From Solirubrobacterales bacterium (GTDB lineage Bacteria > Actinomycetota > Thermoleophilia > Solirubrobacterales > 70-9), in the NCBI GenBank assembly GCA_030835185.1, contig JAUQWL010000060.1, positions 1 to 23,335 on the forward strand: a DNA stretch of 23,335 bases, in the 5' to 3' direction. Below the pieces are notes generated by a model. That model worked only from the letters and a program-made list of their open reading frames with translations. It was not told where the DNA came from and did no database searches. The first letter of the stretch is position 1. Each line of letters starts with the position of its first letter. A program made the translations under genes and the position numbers. Positions 6,705 to 15,641 of the stretch are shown one piece after another.

Positions 6705-8159
6705 ATGCGGCTGGAGCAAATCGTCGACGGTGTTCCGTCGGCCAGAATCAATGGCGATCCCGGCCTCGAGATAACGGGCCTCGCATATGACAGCCGCAAG
6801 GTCGTCGAAGGCGGTCTCTTCTTCTGTGTCACCGGCATGGAAAGCGACGGGCACCGCTTTGCCGGGGTCGCTGCCGAGGCCGGGGCGGCCGCCCTGGTCT
6901 GCGAGCGGCCGCTGGGCCTGGGTGTGACCGAGGTCCTGGTGGATGAGACCCGGGCCGCCATGGCACCGATCGCGGCCGCCTTCAACGGGCATCCGACCAG
7001 GGATCTCAAGGTGGCCGGTATCACCGGGACGAACGGCAAGACGACCACGGCCTTCCTGCTTCACGACATCCTCGAAGGTTCGGGGATCCACTGTGGCCTG
7101 ATGGGAACGGTCAAGCAGCTGATCGGCGGCGTCGAGGAGCCGGTTGTGCGGACCACCCCCGAGTCATTGGAGCTTCAGGCCACCTTCCGTCGAATGAAAG
7201 ACGCCGGTGACGAAGCCTGCGTGATCGAGGTCTCATCGCACGCGATGGCGCTGAAGCGCTGTGACTGCGTCGACTTCGATCTTGCCGTCTTCACCAACCT
7301 GACCCAGGATCACCTCGACTTCCACTCCGACATGCAGGACTATTTCGGTGCCAAACGTTTGCTGTTTGCCTCCGAACCGGGCGCCGCAGTGGTCAACGTC
7401 GACGATCCCTACGGGCGGCGGCTGGCCGCCGAGTTCGAGACCGTCACCTATTCGGCCGACGGCGGGGCGGCTGACTATTCGGCCTTCGACATACGCTTCG
7501 ACGCCGCGGGGGCGGAGTTCTCGGTCGAATCCGAACATGGCGTCCTGGAGATCCGTACTGGACTTCCGGGACTGTTCAACGTCGCCAACGCCCTTGCCGC
7601 CCTCGCAGGGGCGATAGCCCTTGGTGTCGAGCCGGGTGAGGCGATTGCCTCGCTGGCTGACGCCGGCCGGGTCCCGGGCCGTTTCGAGCCGATCGACGCC
7701 GGCCAGGACTTCACGGTCCTGGTCGACTACGCCCACACTCCGGACTCGGTTGAAAACGTGCTGCGGGCGGCACGGGACATCACCGCCGGACGCCTGATCG
7801 TCGTGGTCGGCGCCGGCGGGGACCGCGATCGTGCGAAGCGCCCCCTGATGGGGCGCGCGGGCTCGGAACTGGCCGACCACACGGTCGTGACCTCCGACAA
7901 TCCCCGCTCCGAAGAGCCGGAAGCGATCATCGAGGATGTGCTGGCCGGCATCGATGACGAGACCGTGGTGACGGCAGAGGTCGATCGCAATGAAGCGATC
8001 CGGCTCGCGATCAGGATGGCTGATCCCGGAGACACCGTGGTTATTGCGGGTAAAGGCCACGAACAGGGACAGGAGTTCAAGGACGGGCGGAAGATCCCAT
8101 TCGACGACCGCGACGTCGCTCGCGCCCACCTGGAAAATCTTGCCGGTGGTGTCGCGTGA
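6705..8159 (+). CDS. murE: UDP-MurNAc-L-Ala-D-Glu:meso-diaminopimelate ligase MurE
   Basis: MurE is the cytoplasmic ligase that adds the third stem-peptide residue. Counting from ATG 6705 (484 residues), the ATP-binding loop GTNGKTTT has its lysine at residue 112, and DNPRSEEP (from residue 398) is the motif associated with meso-diaminopimelate rather than L-lysine specificity. The N-terminal DSRKV uridine-binding segment and the DYAHTPDS segment of the C-terminal domain are also present. An ATG at 6699 adds Met-Pro. I prefer 6705 because a TAGAAT -10 element ends 7 nt before it and neither ATG has a ribosome binding site. The stop overlaps the GTG of murF (GTGA). Confidence 0.96.
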   Translation: MRLEQIVDGVPSARINGDPGLEITGLAYDSRKVVEGGLFFCVTGMESDGHRFAGVAAEAGAAALVCERPLGLGVTEVLVDETRAAMAPIAAAFNGHPTRDLKVAGITGTNGKTTTAFLLHDILEGSGIHCGLMGTVKQLIGGVEEPVVRTTPESLELQATFRRMKDAGDEACVIEVSSHAMALKRCDCVDFDLAVFTNLTQDHLDFHSDMQDYFGAKRLLFASEPGAAVVNVDDPYGRRLAAEFETVTYSADGGAADYSAFDIRFDAAGAEFSVESEHGVLEIRTGLPGLFNVANALAALAGAIALGVEPGEAIASLADAGRVPGRFEPIDAGQDFTVLVDYAHTPDSVENVLRAARDITAGRLIVVVGAGGDRDRAKRPLMGRAGSELADHTVVTSDNPRSEEPEAIIEDVLAGIDDETVVTAEVDRNEAIRLAIRMADPGDTVVIAGKGHEQGQEFKDGRKIPFDDRDVARAHLENLAGGVA

Positions 8160-9523
8160 TCGCGCTCGAACCGGAGCAGATGGCGGCCGCGATGGGTGCC
8201 TCGATCGCCTGTAGCGGCCGTTCCGGGCGACCTGCGTCGGCGGTGATCGACTCGAGGGAGATCGCCGGCGGAGAGCTCTTCTTCGGCCTGACCGGGGAGA
8301 ACGAAGACGGTGGCAGCTACGCTCCGTCCGCCTTCGAGCGGGGAGCCTGGGGGGTCGTGGTCAGTCCGTTGACGGCCGAGACCGCCTGTGCAGCGGTCTC
8401 CCCCGGCGGCTGGGTGTTCGTAGCCGAGGATCCGCTCCCGGCGATGCAGGCACTCGCGACAGCCTGGCGGCGGAAGCTGGGCTCGAAAGTGATCGGGATC
8501 ACCGGCTCGGTCGGCAAGACCTCGGTCAAGGACATCACCCGGGCGCTTCTTCCCGGCGCCGTCCACGCCTCACAGGAGAATTTCAACACCGAGATCGGTT
8601 TGCCGCTGACCATCCTCGCGGCGCCCGAGGGCACCGGGACGATGGTGCTCGAAATGGCCATGCGCGGCGTCGGCCAGATCGCCGAACTGGCGGAAATCGC
8701 CGAACCCGACATCGGTGTGATCACCGCGGTCGGTCCGGTTCATCTCGAGTTGCTCGGTTCGATCGAGGCTGTCGCCGCCGCCAAGGCAGAGTTGATCGAA
8801 GGACTCCGGCCGGACAGCCCGGTGATCGTCCCCGCAGATGCCGGCTGTCTCGAACCCCACCTGGAGTCGGTCGCCGGGCTGATGCGCTTTGGACCCGGCG
8901 GCGACGTGTTCGCGGAGGCGGTCGAGGTCACCGATGCCGGGACGAGGGCGAGGGTGGTCACGCCGGCCGGTGCGGCGGAGTTCCTCTTTCCGTTCACCGA
9001 AGCTCACAACCTGGAGAACGCCCTTGCGGCGATCGCCGCCGGGGTGGCGGCCGGAAGCGATCCGGAAGACCTTGCTTCACGTACCGGTTCGATCGCGTTC
9101 TCGAAGCTTCGCGGCGAACACATCACGCTCGGGAACGGCGCCCTGCTCGTCAACGACAGCTACAACGCCAATCCCGTCTCGATGCTCGCCGCTCTCGAGT
9201 ACCTGGCCGGGATCGAGCGCGGCAGGCGGATCGCGGTTCTCGGTCTCATGGCCGAACTGGGACCGGACGCCGCCCGTTTCCATGCCGAGGTGGGACGGCA
9301 GGCCAGGGATCTCGGAATCGATCTGCTGATCGGGGTCGGACCGATGGCCGGTGAATACCGGCCGGACCATCTGGTCGACGACCCCGCGGCCGCGGCCGGG
9401 CTGCTCGAAGACCTGCTCGGGGAGGACAGCGTCGTCCTGATCAAGGGCTCCAGGGCGGCCGGCCTCGAGGCCGTCGCCGAAGCGTTGACGGGGGCGACTG
9501 CGATCGGCGGGGGAGGAGCATGA
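8156..9523 (+). CDS. murF: UDP-MurNAc-tripeptide:D-alanyl-D-alanine ligase MurF
   Basis: MurF attaches the D-Ala-D-Ala dipeptide to complete the UDP-MurNAc-pentapeptide. The 455-residue protein has the N-terminal DSREIAGGELFFGLTGE segment, the ATP loop GSVGKTS with lysine at residue 121, the family signature NDSYNANP and the C-terminal LIKGSRAAGLE segment. The start is GTG at 8156, overlapping the murE stop, so translation is probably coupled. The ddl gene that supplies D-Ala-D-Ala is not in the window. The length is normal for the family. Confidence 0.96.
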   Translation: MIALEPEQMAAAMGASIACSGRSGRPASAVIDSREIAGGELFFGLTGENEDGGSYAPSAFERGAWGVVVSPLTAETACAAVSPGGWVFVAEDPLPAMQALATAWRRKLGSKVIGITGSVGKTSVKDITRALLPGAVHASQENFNTEIGLPLTILAAPEGTGTMVLEMAMRGVGQIAELAEIAEPDIGVITAVGPVHLELLGSIEAVAAAKAELIEGLRPDSPVIVPADAGCLEPHLESVAGLMRFGPGGDVFAEAVEVTDAGTRARVVTPAGAAEFLFPFTEAHNLENALAAIAAGVAAGSDPEDLASRTGSIAFSKLRGEHITLGNGALLVNDSYNANPVSMLAALEYLAGIERGRRIAVLGLMAELGPDAARFHAEVGRQARDLGIDLLIGVGPMAGEYRPDHLVDDPAAAAGLLEDLLGEDSVVLIKGSRAAGLEAVAEALTGATAIGGGGA

Positions 9524-10497
9524 TGGGGGAGATCGTGCTCGGGGCGATGGCGTCGATGCTCATCTGCCTCTTTTTGTCGCCGCGGTTCATCGCTTTCCTG
9601 CGCCGGCGGGAGTTCGGCCAGAACATCCGTGAGGAAGGACCGGCCGGCCACCAGACCAAAGCCGGTACGCCGACCATGGGCGGGTTGATCATCTTCATCG
9701 CCGTGCTGGTTCCGTTCCTGGTGCTCTCCGACCACGGTTTCGCCGCGATGACCGTCTTCTTCGTGGCGATCGGTTGCGCCGCACTCGGTTTCGCCGACGA
9801 CTTCATCAAGATCGTCAAACGGCGCTCTCTCGGGCTCGCGGCGCGATACAAGCTGGTCGGCCAGGTGATCCTCGCGCTCATCCTCTGGTGGGTGGCCCGG
9901 CATGAAGTCGGCCTGGAACCGGTCATCCTCATCCGCGGTCTCGACATCAGCATCGAAATCGGACCGGTCGCCTACTTCGTCCTCGTCTTCCTGGTGATCG
10001 CCGGAGCCACCAACGGCGTCAACCTCACCGACGGCCTCGACGGCCTGGCCGCCGGGTCGTGTGCGATCGTGCTGCTCACGTATACGGCCATCTGCTTCAT
10101 CACCGTAGGACAGCAGGACCTGGCTCTGCTGGCGGTATGTCTGGTCGGCGCCTGCATCGGTTTTCTCTGGTTCAACGCCTTTCCGGCCTCTATCTTCATG
10201 GGCGACACCGGATCACTCGGTCTCGGGGGCGCGATCGGAGCGCTCGCGGTCATGACCCAGACCGAGATCCTCCTGATCGTGATCGGCGGCATCTTCGTGA
10301 TCGAGGCGCTTTCCGTGCTGGTACAGGTCTTCAGCTTCAAGGCGTTCGGCCGGCGCGTCCTGTTGATGGCTCCGCTTCATCACCACTTCGAGATGATGGC
10401 CTGGTCGGAGACCAAGATCATGCTCCGGTTCTGGATCATCGCCGCGGTCTGCTCCGGCCTCGGCTTCGCGATTTACCAGCAGTCGATCGGCGGTTGA
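9520..10497 (+). CDS. mraY: Phospho-MurNAc-pentapeptide transferase MraY
   Basis: MraY is the multi-spanning membrane enzyme that transfers phospho-MurNAc-pentapeptide to undecaprenyl phosphate, forming lipid I. The conserved motifs are present in 325 residues: D93-D94-F (GFADDFIK), NLTDGLDGL (from residue 168, with D171 and D174) and HHHFE (287-291). The HQTKAGTPTMGG segment near the N-terminus is also typical. Two in-frame ATGs abut the murF stop: 9520 (ATGA) and 9523 (TGATG). The strong GGAGG at 9512-9516 is only 3 nt from the first but 6 nt from the second, so 9523 may be the one used; the difference is one residue. Confidence 0.97.
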   Translation: MMGEIVLGAMASMLICLFLSPRFIAFLRRREFGQNIREEGPAGHQTKAGTPTMGGLIIFIAVLVPFLVLSDHGFAAMTVFFVAIGCAALGFADDFIKIVKRRSLGLAARYKLVGQVILALILWWVARHEVGLEPVILIRGLDISIEIGPVAYFVLVFLVIAGATNGVNLTDGLDGLAAGSCAIVLLTYTAICFITVGQQDLALLAVCLVGACIGFLWFNAFPASIFMGDTGSLGLGGAIGALAVMTQTEILLIVIGGIFVIEALSVLVQVFSFKAFGRRVLLMAPLHHHFEMMAWSETKIMLRFWIIAAVCSGLGFAIYQQSIGG

Positions 10498-10534
10498 TCG
10501 CAGGAATCGCCTGTTCCGCGTTGAAGGACGGAAG

Positions 10535-11917
10535 GTGGAATACGTCCACTCATCCAGGGCCCGTCCGCCGCTCCCTCCCGGGCCCTTTCTGGTCGTCGGC
10601 CTGGCCCGTTCCGGGGTGGCCGCCGCGAAGGCCCTCAAGGCTCGTGGCGAGTCCGTTTTCGGGGTCGATTCGGGCTCTCCGGACGGCCTCGGGGATCTCG
10701 ACCTGGCGGGCATCGGATACTCCACCGGTTCAACCGGGGTCGAAGCGCTCGACAGGGTCGCCACCCTCATAAAGAGCCCCGGGGTCCCTGTCGACGCCGA
10801 GGTCGTGGCCGAGGCCCGCCGTCGGGGCATCTCCGTGATCGGCGAGCTCGAGCTCGGCTGGAGGCTGATCGACGCCGCCTTCGTCGGCATCACCGGGACC
10901 AACGGCAAGACGACCACGACCGAGCTCGTCGCCCATATCCTGCGCACCGCCGGACGACCGGTTCACGCGGTCGGCAACATCGGGAGTCCGTTGTCGGCGC
11001 TCGCGGAAAGCCCGCCGGGGGTCGACGAAACCGTGGTCTGCGAATGCTCGAGCTTCCAGCTCGAGGACATCGACCAGTTCGCGCCCGAATGTGCGCTCTA
11101 CCTCAACCTCGCCCCGGACCACCTCGACCGGCACGGCAGCATGGCCGAATACGACCGGATCAAACAGCGGATCTTCATGAACCAGATCCCCGGCGATGTG
11201 GCCGTGCTCAATCAGGCCGATCCCGTCATGGCCGGCCTCGATCCGCCCGGTGAAGCTGCGGTGCTGCGCTTCTTTCCCGCCGGGGAACCTGATGCCGAGG
11301 TGTCCATCCGGGTTCAGGACGACCGGATAACCGTCGACGGCAGGCCGCTTCTGCCGCTGTCGGATCTGAAGCTGATCGGCGACCACAACGTCGCCAACGC
11401 GATGGCCGCGGCGGCCGCCGCGCTCAGCCTCGGCCTCGCGACGGAGGTCGTAGCCGAGGGGCTTCGCAGCTTCACCGGTGTGGCGCATCGCCTGGAGCCG
11501 GTCGCGGAGATCGGCGGCGTCCGCTTCATCAACGATTCGAAGGCGACGAACGTCGAGGCCACCGTGACCGCGCTCTCATCCTTCGACTCCGGGGTCAGGT
11601 TGATTCTCGGGGGCAGCAGGAAAGGCGAGTCCTTCGATCCGCTCGTTCCGGCGGTCGATCGCGCTTGCGAAGCGGTCTACCTGATCGGTGAGGCGGCGAC
11701 CGGGATCCGCGAAGCTCTGGAACCGCTGGGGCGGGCAGGCCTCAAGGTGGCGGACTGCGGCGATCTCGATACCGCGGTGGCGGAAGCCCTGGCCGACTCC
11801 CGGTCCGGCGAAACGGTCCTGCTCTCTCCTTCCTGTGCCAGCTTCGACCAGTTCCGGGACTTCGAGGACCGCGGTCGCGTCTTCCGCAGGATCGTGGAGG
11901 AGATCGATGCGGGTTGA
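10535..11917 (+). CDS. murD: UDP-MurNAc-L-alanine:D-glutamate ligase MurD
   Basis: MurD adds D-Glu to UDP-MurNAc-L-Ala in the cytoplasm. The 460-residue protein starts with a Rossmann-like uridine-binding segment (LVVGLARSGVAAAKAL), then the ATP loop GTNGKTTTT with lysine at residue 125, the LNLAPDHLDRHGS segment and the C-terminal FINDSKATNVEA and LSPSCASFDQF segments, all typical for MurD. The start is GTG at 10535 with GAAGGA about 6 nt upstream. The 37-bp gap from mraY is the longest inside the cluster before ftsZ. I see no clear promoter in it, so read-through is likely. Confidence 0.96.
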   Translation: MEYVHSSRARPPLPPGPFLVVGLARSGVAAAKALKARGESVFGVDSGSPDGLGDLDLAGIGYSTGSTGVEALDRVATLIKSPGVPVDAEVVAEARRRGISVIGELELGWRLIDAAFVGITGTNGKTTTTELVAHILRTAGRPVHAVGNIGSPLSALAESPPGVDETVVCECSSFQLEDIDQFAPECALYLNLAPDHLDRHGSMAEYDRIKQRIFMNQIPGDVAVLNQADPVMAGLDPPGEAAVLRFFPAGEPDAEVSIRVQDDRITVDGRPLLPLSDLKLIGDHNVANAMAAAAAALSLGLATEVVAEGLRSFTGVAHRLEPVAEIGGVRFINDSKATNVEATVTALSSFDSGVRLILGGSRKGESFDPLVPAVDRACEAVYLIGEAATGIREALEPLGRAGLKVADCGDLDTAVAEALADSRSGETVLLSPSCASFDQFRDFEDRGRVFRRIVEEIDAG

Positions 11918-13259
11918 CTCACGCAAGAGGCGGATCCGATCCGGGCGCCGCGGGCGCAGGAAGGCCGCGGCCTCACGGTTTCGGACCCCGGTCGAGTACA
12001 ACCTGCTGCTCACCGCCACCCTGATCCTGCTGGCCTTCGGCGCAGTCATGGTTTTCTCCGCCAGTTCAACTTCGGCGATCCTCAGCGACGGCGGTCTTTC
12101 CGACAGCGCCTCCTACCTCAAGCGGACGCTCGTCGCGATCGTGATCGGCCTGGCCATGATGACTCTCGCGATGCGGATGCGGCTCGACCGTGTGCGCGCC
12201 GCGATTCCGATGATGTTGAAGCTCGTCTTCGTGGCACTGGCTGCGGTCCTGGTCGCCGGCACGGTGGTCAACGGCACCAAGGGCTGGTTCGTGCTCGGAC
12301 CGGCCCAGATACAGCCGGCCGAGTTCCTGAAACTGGGTCTCGTCCTGTATGGAGCCCACCTCTTCGCCAACCGGCCGGACAGGCTCCACTCGGTGCGCGA
12401 AATGGCCCCGTTCCTGGCCCTCACTGCCGCAGCCTGCGCGCTGGTCATGCTCCAGCCCGACATGGGGACGGCGGTCATCGCCGTGGCTGCAGCCGGCATC
12501 ACTCTCTTCGCAGCCGGCGCACGACCCCGGGATCTCGGTCTGCTCGCTGCGGGGATCGCTTCGGCCGGTTTGTTGATGGCGATCGCCGCCCCGTACCGGC
12601 GCCAGCGGCTCCTCACCTTCCTCGACCCGTCGGGCGACGTCAGCGGAGCCGGTTTTCAGACGATCCAGGCGAAGATCGCGATCGGCTCCGGCGGACTTCA
12701 CGGAGTCGGCATCGGCAACGGCGTTCAGAAGGCCTTCTATCTGCCCGAGGCTCACACCGACATGATCTCGGCCGTGATCGGCGAGGAGTTCGGCTTCCTC
12801 GGCATGCTCCTGCTCGTCACCGTCTTCGGAATGATCGGATTCGCCGGGTTCCGGATCGCACAGGCTGCGAAAGATGACTTCGGTCGCATCCTCGCCGCCG
12901 GGCTGACCGGGCTGATCCTCGCGCAAGCCAGCCTCAATCTCTACGCCGTGATGGGCATGGCGCCTCTTACCGGGGTACCGCTGCCGCTGGTTTCGTACGG
13001 CAACAACAGCCTGATCGTCAGCCTTGTCGCGATCGGGTTGATCCTCAACGTGGCCCGCGGCGGGGCCGCCGCAACCCTGAGCAAGGCGCCACCCCGGCGC
13101 AGCCGGGGTCAGGGTGCCAGACTGAGGCTCGTTGAGGACGATCGCAGACGGCAACCGAAGAGAAGGGCGGCCACTGGTGCCCAGGGTAGTAATGGCAGCG
13201 GGCGGTACGGCGGGGCACGTCGTGCCGGCCGTGGCGATCGCAGACGAGCTTCGAGATAG
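11907..13259 (+). CDS. ftsW: Septal peptidoglycan glycosyltransferase FtsW (SEDS family)
   Basis: FtsW polymerises lipid II at the septum together with FtsI. The 450-residue membrane protein has a basic N-terminus (residues 1-28), a SEDS core with the motif LPEAHTDMISAVIGEEFG, whose Asp (residue 285) is the conserved catalytic position, and the C-terminal segment MGMAPLTGVPLPLVSYG. The following GNNSL replaces the usual GGSS. After about residue 382 comes a ~68-residue Arg/Gly-rich tail. ATG 11907 overlaps the murD 3' end and has GGAGG 6 nt upstream. The last 83 nt overlap murG in another frame. Division FtsW rather than RodA is assigned from its dcw position. Confidence 0.94.
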   Translation: MRVDSRKRRIRSGRRGRRKAAASRFRTPVEYNLLLTATLILLAFGAVMVFSASSTSAILSDGGLSDSASYLKRTLVAIVIGLAMMTLAMRMRLDRVRAAIPMMLKLVFVALAAVLVAGTVVNGTKGWFVLGPAQIQPAEFLKLGLVLYGAHLFANRPDRLHSVREMAPFLALTAAACALVMLQPDMGTAVIAVAAAGITLFAAGARPRDLGLLAAGIASAGLLMAIAAPYRRQRLLTFLDPSGDVSGAGFQTIQAKIAIGSGGLHGVGIGNGVQKAFYLPEAHTDMISAVIGEEFGFLGMLLLVTVFGMIGFAGFRIAQAAKDDFGRILAAGLTGLILAQASLNLYAVMGMAPLTGVPLPLVSYGNNSLIVSLVAIGLILNVARGGAAATLSKAPPRRSRGQGARLRLVEDDRRRQPKRRAATGAQGSNGSGRYGGARRAGRGDRRRASR

Positions 13260-14268
13260 AGGCGCAGAAGTTTCGTTCATGGGTGCTCGAGGACGTCCCG
13301 AGGCCGAACTCGTCCCTGCCGCCGGCTACGAAATCGACCTGCTGAACCTTGCCGGCATCGATCGTCGCAATCCGCTGAAGGCGATACGGGCAGCCTTGCT
13401 GGCGGCCGCAGCCTTGCCCGCGTCGCGCCGCCTGCTGACCTCGCGAGGCGCAGACGTGGTGGTCGGTGGTGGCGGTTTCGTCGCCGGGCCGGCCGGCCTG
13501 GCGGCGAAATCGAAGCGCATACCGGTGGTCCTCACCGAAGCCGACCGCCATTTCGGCCTGGCCAATCGCCTGCTCGCTCGTGGAGCGCAGAGCGTATGCC
13601 TGGCATTCCCGATCGAGGGGTACGAAGGCGGTCGTTTCACCGTCACCGGCCGTGCGGTCGGCCGGGCCGTGCTGAATGCCGATCGGGACTCGGCCCGCGA
13701 GAGGTTCGGTATCGACCCGGACGCAAAGGTGCTGCTGGTCATGGGTGGCAGCCTCGGCGCCCGGTCGATCAACCTCGCGGCCATCGAGGCCCTGGCCGAA
13801 AGGCCCGGACGCGATTTCGACGTGATCCACGTATCGGGAAGCCGGGATTGCCCGCAGGTCAAACAACGGTTGGCCGCCGCGACCAACCAGTCGGGCTACA
13901 CGCTGCTCGAATACGAACCAGACCTCGGCGACTGCCTCGCCGCCTGTGATCTGGTCCTGGCCCGTTCCGGAGGTTCGGTATTCGAGCTCACGGCCCGGGG
14001 CCGGCCGGCCATCCTGGTTCCATACCCCCACGCGACCGGCGACCACCAGCGTGCCAACGCCGACTGGATGACCGAAGCGGGCGCCGCTGTGACGATCGAC
14101 GACGGCGAACTCACCCCCGATCGCCTGATCTCGGAGACGGCGGAGATCCTCGGCAGTCCGGACCGGCTGTCGGCGATGGCTACGGCTTCCCGGGCTCTGG
14201 CGATGCCGGACGCCGCCTCCCGGATCGCCGACCGGGTTCTCGCTGCTGCCGCAGGAGAGGGCCGATGA
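13177..14268 (+). CDS. murG: UDP-GlcNAc:lipid I N-acetylglucosaminyltransferase MurG
   Basis: MurG, a GT28-family enzyme at the inner membrane face, converts lipid I to lipid II. Visible motifs are the N-terminal AAGGTAGHVVPAVAIA loop, VVGGGGFVAGPAGLAAK, MGGSLGARSIN and the UDP-GlcNAc-binding RSGGSVFELTARGRPAILVP with PHATGDHQRANA. The usual HEQN acceptor-site motif reads TEAD here. I place the start at GTG 13177 (363 residues) because it leaves the normal few residues before AAGGT and has GAAGGG 9 nt upstream. ATG 13192 and TTG 13132 are in-frame alternatives. Any of these lies inside ftsW. The stop overlaps the murC ATG (ATGA). Confidence 0.92.
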   Translation: MPRVVMAAGGTAGHVVPAVAIADELRDRGAEVSFMGARGRPEAELVPAAGYEIDLLNLAGIDRRNPLKAIRAALLAAAALPASRRLLTSRGADVVVGGGGFVAGPAGLAAKSKRIPVVLTEADRHFGLANRLLARGAQSVCLAFPIEGYEGGRFTVTGRAVGRAVLNADRDSARERFGIDPDAKVLLVMGGSLGARSINLAAIEALAERPGRDFDVIHVSGSRDCPQVKQRLAAATNQSGYTLLEYEPDLGDCLAACDLVLARSGGSVFELTARGRPAILVPYPHATGDHQRANADWMTEAGAAVTIDDGELTPDRLISETAEILGSPDRLSAMATASRALAMPDAASRIADRVLAAAAGEGR

Positions 14269-15641
14269 CCGGTTCGTGGGAGGGCAGAAGGCTCCATTTC
14301 ATCGGTATCGGGGGAGCCGGGATGAGCGGCCTGGCGCTGGTCTGCCACGAACTCGGGGCCACCGTCACCGGCAGCGACCGAAGCCTGTCCTCATACCTGA
14401 AGCGGGTCGAAGATGCGGGCATCGAGACCTTCGTCGGCCACGACGCGGCCAACCTCCCGGACGGGGCCGATGTGGTCGTATCGACCGCGATCGGTCCGGG
14501 GAACTCCGAGCTCACCCGCGCCCGCTCCGAGGGACGTCGCGTTCTCCACCGTTCGGACCTGCTCGCCGAGCTCTGTTCGGTCAAGAGGACGATCGCGGTG
14601 GCCGGTACGCACGGCAAGACGACGACCACCGGAATGCTGGTCTGGGCGATGCGCAAACTCGATCTCGACCCGGCTTTCTTCGTCGGCGGTGAGTTGCCCG
14701 GCGTCGGACCCGGGGGAAGGGCGGCAAACAGCGGCTGGGGCGCGGGCGAGTGGGCGGTGGTCGAAGCCGATGAGAGCGACGGGAGTTTTCTCGTGCTCGA
14801 CCCTGAAGTCGCCGTCGTCACCAACATCGAGATGGACCATCACGCCCGGTGGAGCGGTCTCGGTGAGCTGCGGGAGGCCTTCGCCGCTTTCGTCTCGAAG
14901 GCCCGGACGGTGGTCGAGCCGGCTGACGGCAGTGGTCCGATCGCCACCGCTCCGGCCGGTGACCCGGCTGCGGTGACGCAGGTGGTAAGTGGCTTCGACA
15001 GCGAACATCCGGGGCCTGCTGAGGTCGACCTGATCGTCCCCGGTCTTCACAACCTGATCGACGCACGCGCCGCAATCGCCGTTCTCATGGCTGTCGGGGT
15101 CGATCCGGAACCTGCAGCGGCGGCGCTGCGGGACTTCCCCGGCGTCAAGCGCAGGCTCGAGTTCAAGGGCGAGACCCGCGGGACCCGGGTCTACGACGAC
15201 TACGCACATCATCCGACGGAGATCGAGGCCTCCCTGACCGCCCTCCGGGGACTCGGACCGGAGCGCCTGATAGCGGTATTCCAGCCTCACCTTTATTCGC
15301 GCACCAAGGCATTCAGTCTCGCTTTCGGTTCAGCGCTCGCGCTGGCTGACGAAGTGGTGGTGCTCGATGTCTACCCGGCCCGGGAGGAACCGACAGGACC
15401 GTTCGAAGGGGTCAGCGGGCTCGACGTGCTGCGTCCGGCTGCCGACCGGGACGGCGCCACCCGCACATGGTGGGCCCCGGATCTCGACGCGGCGGAACGT
15501 GCAGTCGAGGGTCTGCTCGGACCGGACCGGATCGTCGTGACCGTCGGAGCCGGTGACATCACATCGCTTTCTGACCGGCTGGTCGCCCCGGAACCGATCG
15601 CCGACACCGAGAGTGACACCTCGGCCTACGATGATGGCTGA
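14265..15641 (+). CDS. murC: UDP-N-acetylmuramate:L-alanine ligase MurC
   Basis: MurC makes UDP-MurNAc-L-Ala, the first stem-peptide step. The 458-residue protein begins with the UDP-binding FIGIGGAGMSGLA, followed by the ATP loop GTHGKTTTT (lysine 118), the VEADESDGSFL and VVTNIEMDHH segments and, in the C-terminal domain, YDDYAHHPTEI and VFQPHLYSRT. These are diagnostic for MurC against MurD/E/F. ATG 14265 overlaps the murG stop, with GGAGAGG upstream. The last residues form an acidic tail. No murB or ddl lies between murC and ftsQ, where many bacteria carry them. Confidence 0.96.
   Translation: MTGSWEGRRLHFIGIGGAGMSGLALVCHELGATVTGSDRSLSSYLKRVEDAGIETFVGHDAANLPDGADVVVSTAIGPGNSELTRARSEGRRVLHRSDLLAELCSVKRTIAVAGTHGKTTTTGMLVWAMRKLDLDPAFFVGGELPGVGPGGRAANSGWGAGEWAVVEADESDGSFLVLDPEVAVVTNIEMDHHARWSGLGELREAFAAFVSKARTVVEPADGSGPIATAPAGDPAAVTQVVSGFDSEHPGPAEVDLIVPGLHNLIDARAAIAVLMAVGVDPEPAAAALRDFPGVKRRLEFKGETRGTRVYDDYAHHPTEIEASLTALRGLGPERLIAVFQPHLYSRTKAFSLAFGSALALADEVVVLDVYPAREEPTGPFEGVSGLDVLRPAADRDGATRTWWAPDLDAAERAVEGLLGPDRIVVTVGAGDITSLSDRLVAPEPIADTESDTSAYDDG

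Noticed and set aside
6063..7091. 342-codon minus-strand ORF across ftsI and murE
   Set aside because: It spans two verified plus-strand genes and their junction; no recognisable domain.
12066..13280. 404-codon minus-strand ORF opposite ftsW
   Set aside because: Low-complexity, highly charged translation typical of an antisense shadow of a membrane protein gene.
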